Below, one piece after another: positions 14,623 to 17,124 of a DNA stretch of 17,124 nt (its first letter is position 1; each line of letters starts with the position of its first letter). The translations under genes and the position numbers were made by a program. Location of the stretch: the NCBI GenBank assembly GCA_963658695.1, contig CAVKRN010000053.1, forward strand, positions 1 through 17,124, read 5' to 3'. The notes beneath the pieces were generated by a model, which was not told the origin of the DNA, did not search any database, and saw only the letters and a list, made by a program, of their open reading frames with translations. This DNA comes from CAG-791 sp963658695 (GTDB lineage Bacteria > Bacillota > Clostridia > Lachnospirales > Lachnospiraceae).

Positions 14623-15855
14623 TTATCCAGTGATAATCCTCTTGAACTCTAAGATTTTAGTAACGCTCTGATCAAGCCGTGCTGCGCTGATGGTTCCGTT
14701 CTGGCAGGCGGTAAGGACTGCGTTGTATGCCTCTTCAAAATCGGCCGGCATGAGAACCACATCACAGCCCGCAAGGATGGCTCCAACAGCGGCCTCACCA
14801 GAGGAGTAGACGCTGCTGATCGCTGACATTTCCATAGCGTCTGTAATGATCAGCGTGCGGTCTGCATCCGGAATCAACGAAACGATCTGTTTGGAAAGCG
14901 TGGCCGGCGTATTGTCGCCTGTAATGTTCGGCATCGAGATGTGCGACACCATAACGGCATGCGGTGTCACTGTACTTGCCGCCGCAAAGGGCAGCAGCTC
15001 ACATGTTTGGATCTGCTCCAGCGTACGGTAACTGAAAGCCATTCCGGTGTGACTGTCCTGCGCCGTATCTCCGTGTCCCGGGAAATGCTTGAAGGTCGGG
15101 ATCACTCCGGCATCGGCGATTCCCTTCCCTGCCGCTGTTGCCAGCGCTGCCGCTTCAACACCATTTGATGAAAATGCCCGGGTGCCTATGATGGGATTGT
15201 TCGGATTGGTGTTCACATCTGCGTCCGGTGCAAAATCAATCGAAAAACCATAGCTTCTCACGTAGGCCCCGATGGTATTCCCCATGGTATAGGCTGCTGC
15301 AATGCCCTGCGCGCCGACGGCTGCCGCACTTTCGTATTTAGGCAAATGAAATGTCTCCGTATTCGCCAGCCGCGCAACTCTACCGCCTTCTTCATCCACT
15401 GCAAGGAACAAGGGAATATCCGAGGCTGCCTGAAGGTCCTTGTTAAACTGCGTGATCTGCTCCGGACTGACAATATTCTGGCTGAACTGGCAAAAGCCGC
15501 CGACATGGTACTTCTTTATGTTGGCGCGAAGCGTATCACTGATGGCGGTAGTGCCCTTTACCGATTGGCCGCTCGACTGCGCCGCCGTCTTTTCGTCATC
15601 CAACGTGTCCGGTCGCAGTATGAAAAGTTGTCCCACCTTCTGCTCCAGGGTAAGGTCATCGGCAGAAAGGTACGCTCCGGATACCGTCCCAGCAGCATCC
15701 GCATTCACAGCAGCCGGAGCAGCTATTGCAGCGCTTCCCGTAGATGCCGCATCTGCCTGTGCCGCGCCGCCGCAAACGGCAAGAAAAATGGATACGACTG
15801 CTGTAATCGATATAATTTTGTAAACTCTCCCACGTCCATTCCGTTCATTGATCAT
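14623..15855 (-). CDS. Secreted NagZ-like beta-N-acetylhexosaminidase (GH3 family)
   Basis: A 410-residue enzyme with an N-terminal hydrophobic signal (13-29) and an Ala-rich stretch (about 31-56) with likely cleavage near QADAAS. The N-terminal Cys (LAVCGG) does not fit a lipobox. The GH3 TIM-barrel is complete: DEEGGRVARL (154-163), KHFPGHGDTAQDSHTG (256-271) with the His/Asp of the NagZ general-acid loop, and ITDAMEM (337-343) with Asp339 as nucleophile. The family releases N-acetylglucosamine from muropeptides or chitobiose-like sugars; the signal places it outside the membrane. AAGGAGG lies 6 nt before ATG, and the start overlaps the MATE gene stop (ATGA). The stop faces folC across 8 bp. 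Confidence 0.92.
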   Translation of the reverse strand: MINERNGRGRVYKIISITAVVSIFLAVCGGAAQADAASTGSAAIAAPAAVNADAAGTVSGAYLSADDLTLEQKVGQLFILRPDTLDDEKTAAQSSGQSVKGTTAISDTLRANIKKYHVGGFCQFSQNIVSPEQITQFNKDLQAASDIPLFLAVDEEGGRVARLANTETFHLPKYESAAAVGAQGIAAAYTMGNTIGAYVRSYGFSIDFAPDADVNTNPNNPIIGTRAFSSNGVEAAALATAAGKGIADAGVIPTFKHFPGHGDTAQDSHTGMAFSYRTLEQIQTCELLPFAAASTVTPHAVMVSHISMPNITGDNTPATLSKQIVSLIPDADRTLIITDAMEMSAISSVYSSGEAAVGAILAGCDVVLMPADFEEAYNAVLTACQNGTISAARLDQSVTKILEFKRIITG

Positions 15856-17124
15856 ATTAAACCTCCTTGTACTTTTCTGAAATAAATCACTCCCACAATG
15901 TCCGCCAGCGCCCAACCAATCGGAACGGCCCACCAGATGCCGGTTACACCGACAGCCGGTATTGCAGACAAAAGATACGCCAGTGCCACACGTGTACCCA
16001 ACGAAATCACTGTAAGAACCACGCTCATCCCCGGCTTTCCCAGCGCTCGGTACAAACCATATAACAGGAACAGCCAGCCGATCCCGCAGTAGAACGCTCC
16101 CTCAATGTGCAGATACCGCACACCTTCCCGAACGATCTCCGTTTCCCCTGCATCGACGAACAGCAGCATCAGCGGTCCGGCAAAGACACACACCACAAGC
16201 GACAGCGTCATGGAAAATAAAGTAGTCACCCCGGCCGCGCATCGGATTCCGGACCGGATCCGTCCATCCTCTTTCGCACCGTAATTCTGCGCAATAAAAG
16301 TAGAAAATGCGTTGCCAAAGTCCTGCACCGGCATATAGGCAAAGGCATCAATCTTAACCGCTGCAGCAAAGGCAGCCATAACAACCGTCCCAAAGCTGTT
16401 GACCAGTCCCTGTACCATCAAAATGCCAAGGTTCATCACCGACTGCTGCACGCAGGTCAGCACCGAAAAGGAAACAATCTCACGCACGCGGTGCCATCGC
16501 AAGCCCCGAAGGTTTGCAATGGACCGCACCTGAGGCGAGAGAATCCACGAGCAGATCGCAATGCCGATGCCGGATACGTACTGCGCAATCACGGTTGCCT
16601 CCGCTGCACCGGCAACGCCTCGCTGCAAACCAAGAATGAGCCACAAATCCAGAACAATATTCAACGCAGAAGAAACTGCCAGAAACACCAGCGGCAGAAC
16701 GGAATTCCCAATTGCTCTTACATAGGATGAAAAGTAATTGTAGAGAAATACGGCAGGAATTCCCATAAAAATAACAAACAGGTACGAGCGCATATCCGCC
16801 CACACCGCATCATCCGCAACGCGAAGAAACACGCGGAGCCAGTCCAGAAGGACATAGGCAAGTACATTCAAAATCGCCGTTGCTGCTGCAATAAAAAAGA
16901 AACTGGCGCACAGATTCTCCCGCAAGGCGATTTCGTCACGTCGCCCGAAGCACACGGAAAACAACGCCCCACTCCCCATGCACAGCCCTAGAATGATCGA
17001 TGTCAGAAATGTCATCAATGTGAAGGAGGACCCCACCGCTGCAAGTGCATCTCTTCCCAGAAACTGTCCGACAATCAGTGTATCCGTAATATTATAGCAC
17101 TGCTGCAGCAAATCTCCCATAATC
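15852..17124 (-). CDS. MATE-family multidrug/metabolite exporter (5' end outside the window)
   Basis: At least 423 residues of a polytopic membrane protein; the frame runs through the right edge of the window. The first visible residues, GDLLQQCYNITDTLIVGQFLGRDALAAVGSS, correspond to the first helix region of MATE transporters (typically LLQQLYNxVDxxxVG), so about 20-30 N-terminal residues are missing and the Met at 17120 is internal. About eleven hydrophobic segments are visible. The second half repeats the fold, with VQDFGNAFSTFIAQNYGAK typical of the family's internal motif. MATE proteins use Na+ or H+ gradients to export drugs, peptides or metabolites. The stop overlaps the start of the NagZ-like gene by 4 nt (ATGA), so both are co-translated. 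Confidence 0.9.
   Translation of the reverse strand, partial: IMGDLLQQCYNITDTLIVGQFLGRDALAAVGSSFTLMTFLTSIILGLCMGSGALFSVCFGRRDEIALRENLCASFFFIAAATAILNVLAYVLLDWLRVFLRVADDAVWADMRSYLFVIFMGIPAVFLYNYFSSYVRAIGNSVLPLVFLAVSSALNIVLDLWLILGLQRGVAGAAEATVIAQYVSGIGIAICSWILSPQVRSIANLRGLRWHRVREIVSFSVLTCVQQSVMNLGILMVQGLVNSFGTVVMAAFAAAVKIDAFAYMPVQDFGNAFSTFIAQNYGAKEDGRIRSGIRCAAGVTTLFSMTLSLVVCVFAGPLMLLFVDAGETEIVREGVRYLHIEGAFYCGIGWLFLLYGLYRALGKPGMSVVLTVISLGTRVALAYLLSAIPAVGVTGIWWAVPIGWALADIVGVIYFRKVQGGLI

Overview
The window reads as chromosomal DNA of a Gram-positive anaerobe of the Clostridia, most like a Lachnospiraceae-type gut Firmicute. The grounds are purine-rich AGGAGG-type ribosome sites, many ATGA and TAATG gene overlaps, an ECF-type folate transporter under a THF riboswitch, a paired ABC exporter of the NHLP/NHLM type, and a Gram-positive three-part MacA/MacB-like transporter. 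There are no rRNA or tRNA genes, transposases or CRISPR arrays. No gene-free stretch exceeds 300 bases.

Region 1 (1-6800, minus strand) is one likely operon, transcribed right to left: a miniature membrane-fusion-like protein (6687-6211), a C39 peptidase/ABC exporter (6079-3893), a second ABC exporter subunit with a non-catalytic N-terminus (3802-1607), a membrane acyltransferase (1557-421) and a small lipoprotein (424-86). The first three match the export module of NHLP bacteriocin/natural-product systems. No precursor peptide with a clear double-glycine leader is visible, so the cargo is unknown. A TATAAT box lies just upstream of the first gene.

Region 2 (6825-7700, minus strand) is a monocistronic unit. 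It has its own promoter, a secreted 224-residue protein with two copies of a short aromatic repeat, and a strong terminator hairpin that separates it from region 1.

Region 3 (7745-11650, minus strand) is a MacA/MacB-like operon: adaptor, ATPase and FtsX-type permease, all translationally coupled. Upstream are three TTCACA-like half-sites exactly 11 bp apart, the pattern of an OmpR/PhoB-family response regulator.

Region 4 (11680-14614, plus strand) holds a GreA/GreB-family elongation factor with its terminator. Next comes a tetrahydrofolate riboswitch, followed by folT (folate ECF transporter S component) and folC (folylpolyglutamate synthase) in a coupled operon: uptake of folate, then its intracellular retention by polyglutamylation. 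FolC carries an unusual insert built from three 24-nt tandem units.

Region 5 (14623-17124, minus strand) holds a MATE-family exporter, cut by the window end, coupled by an ATGA overlap to a secreted NagZ-like GH3 glycosidase. It converges on folC with only 8 bp between the stop codons.
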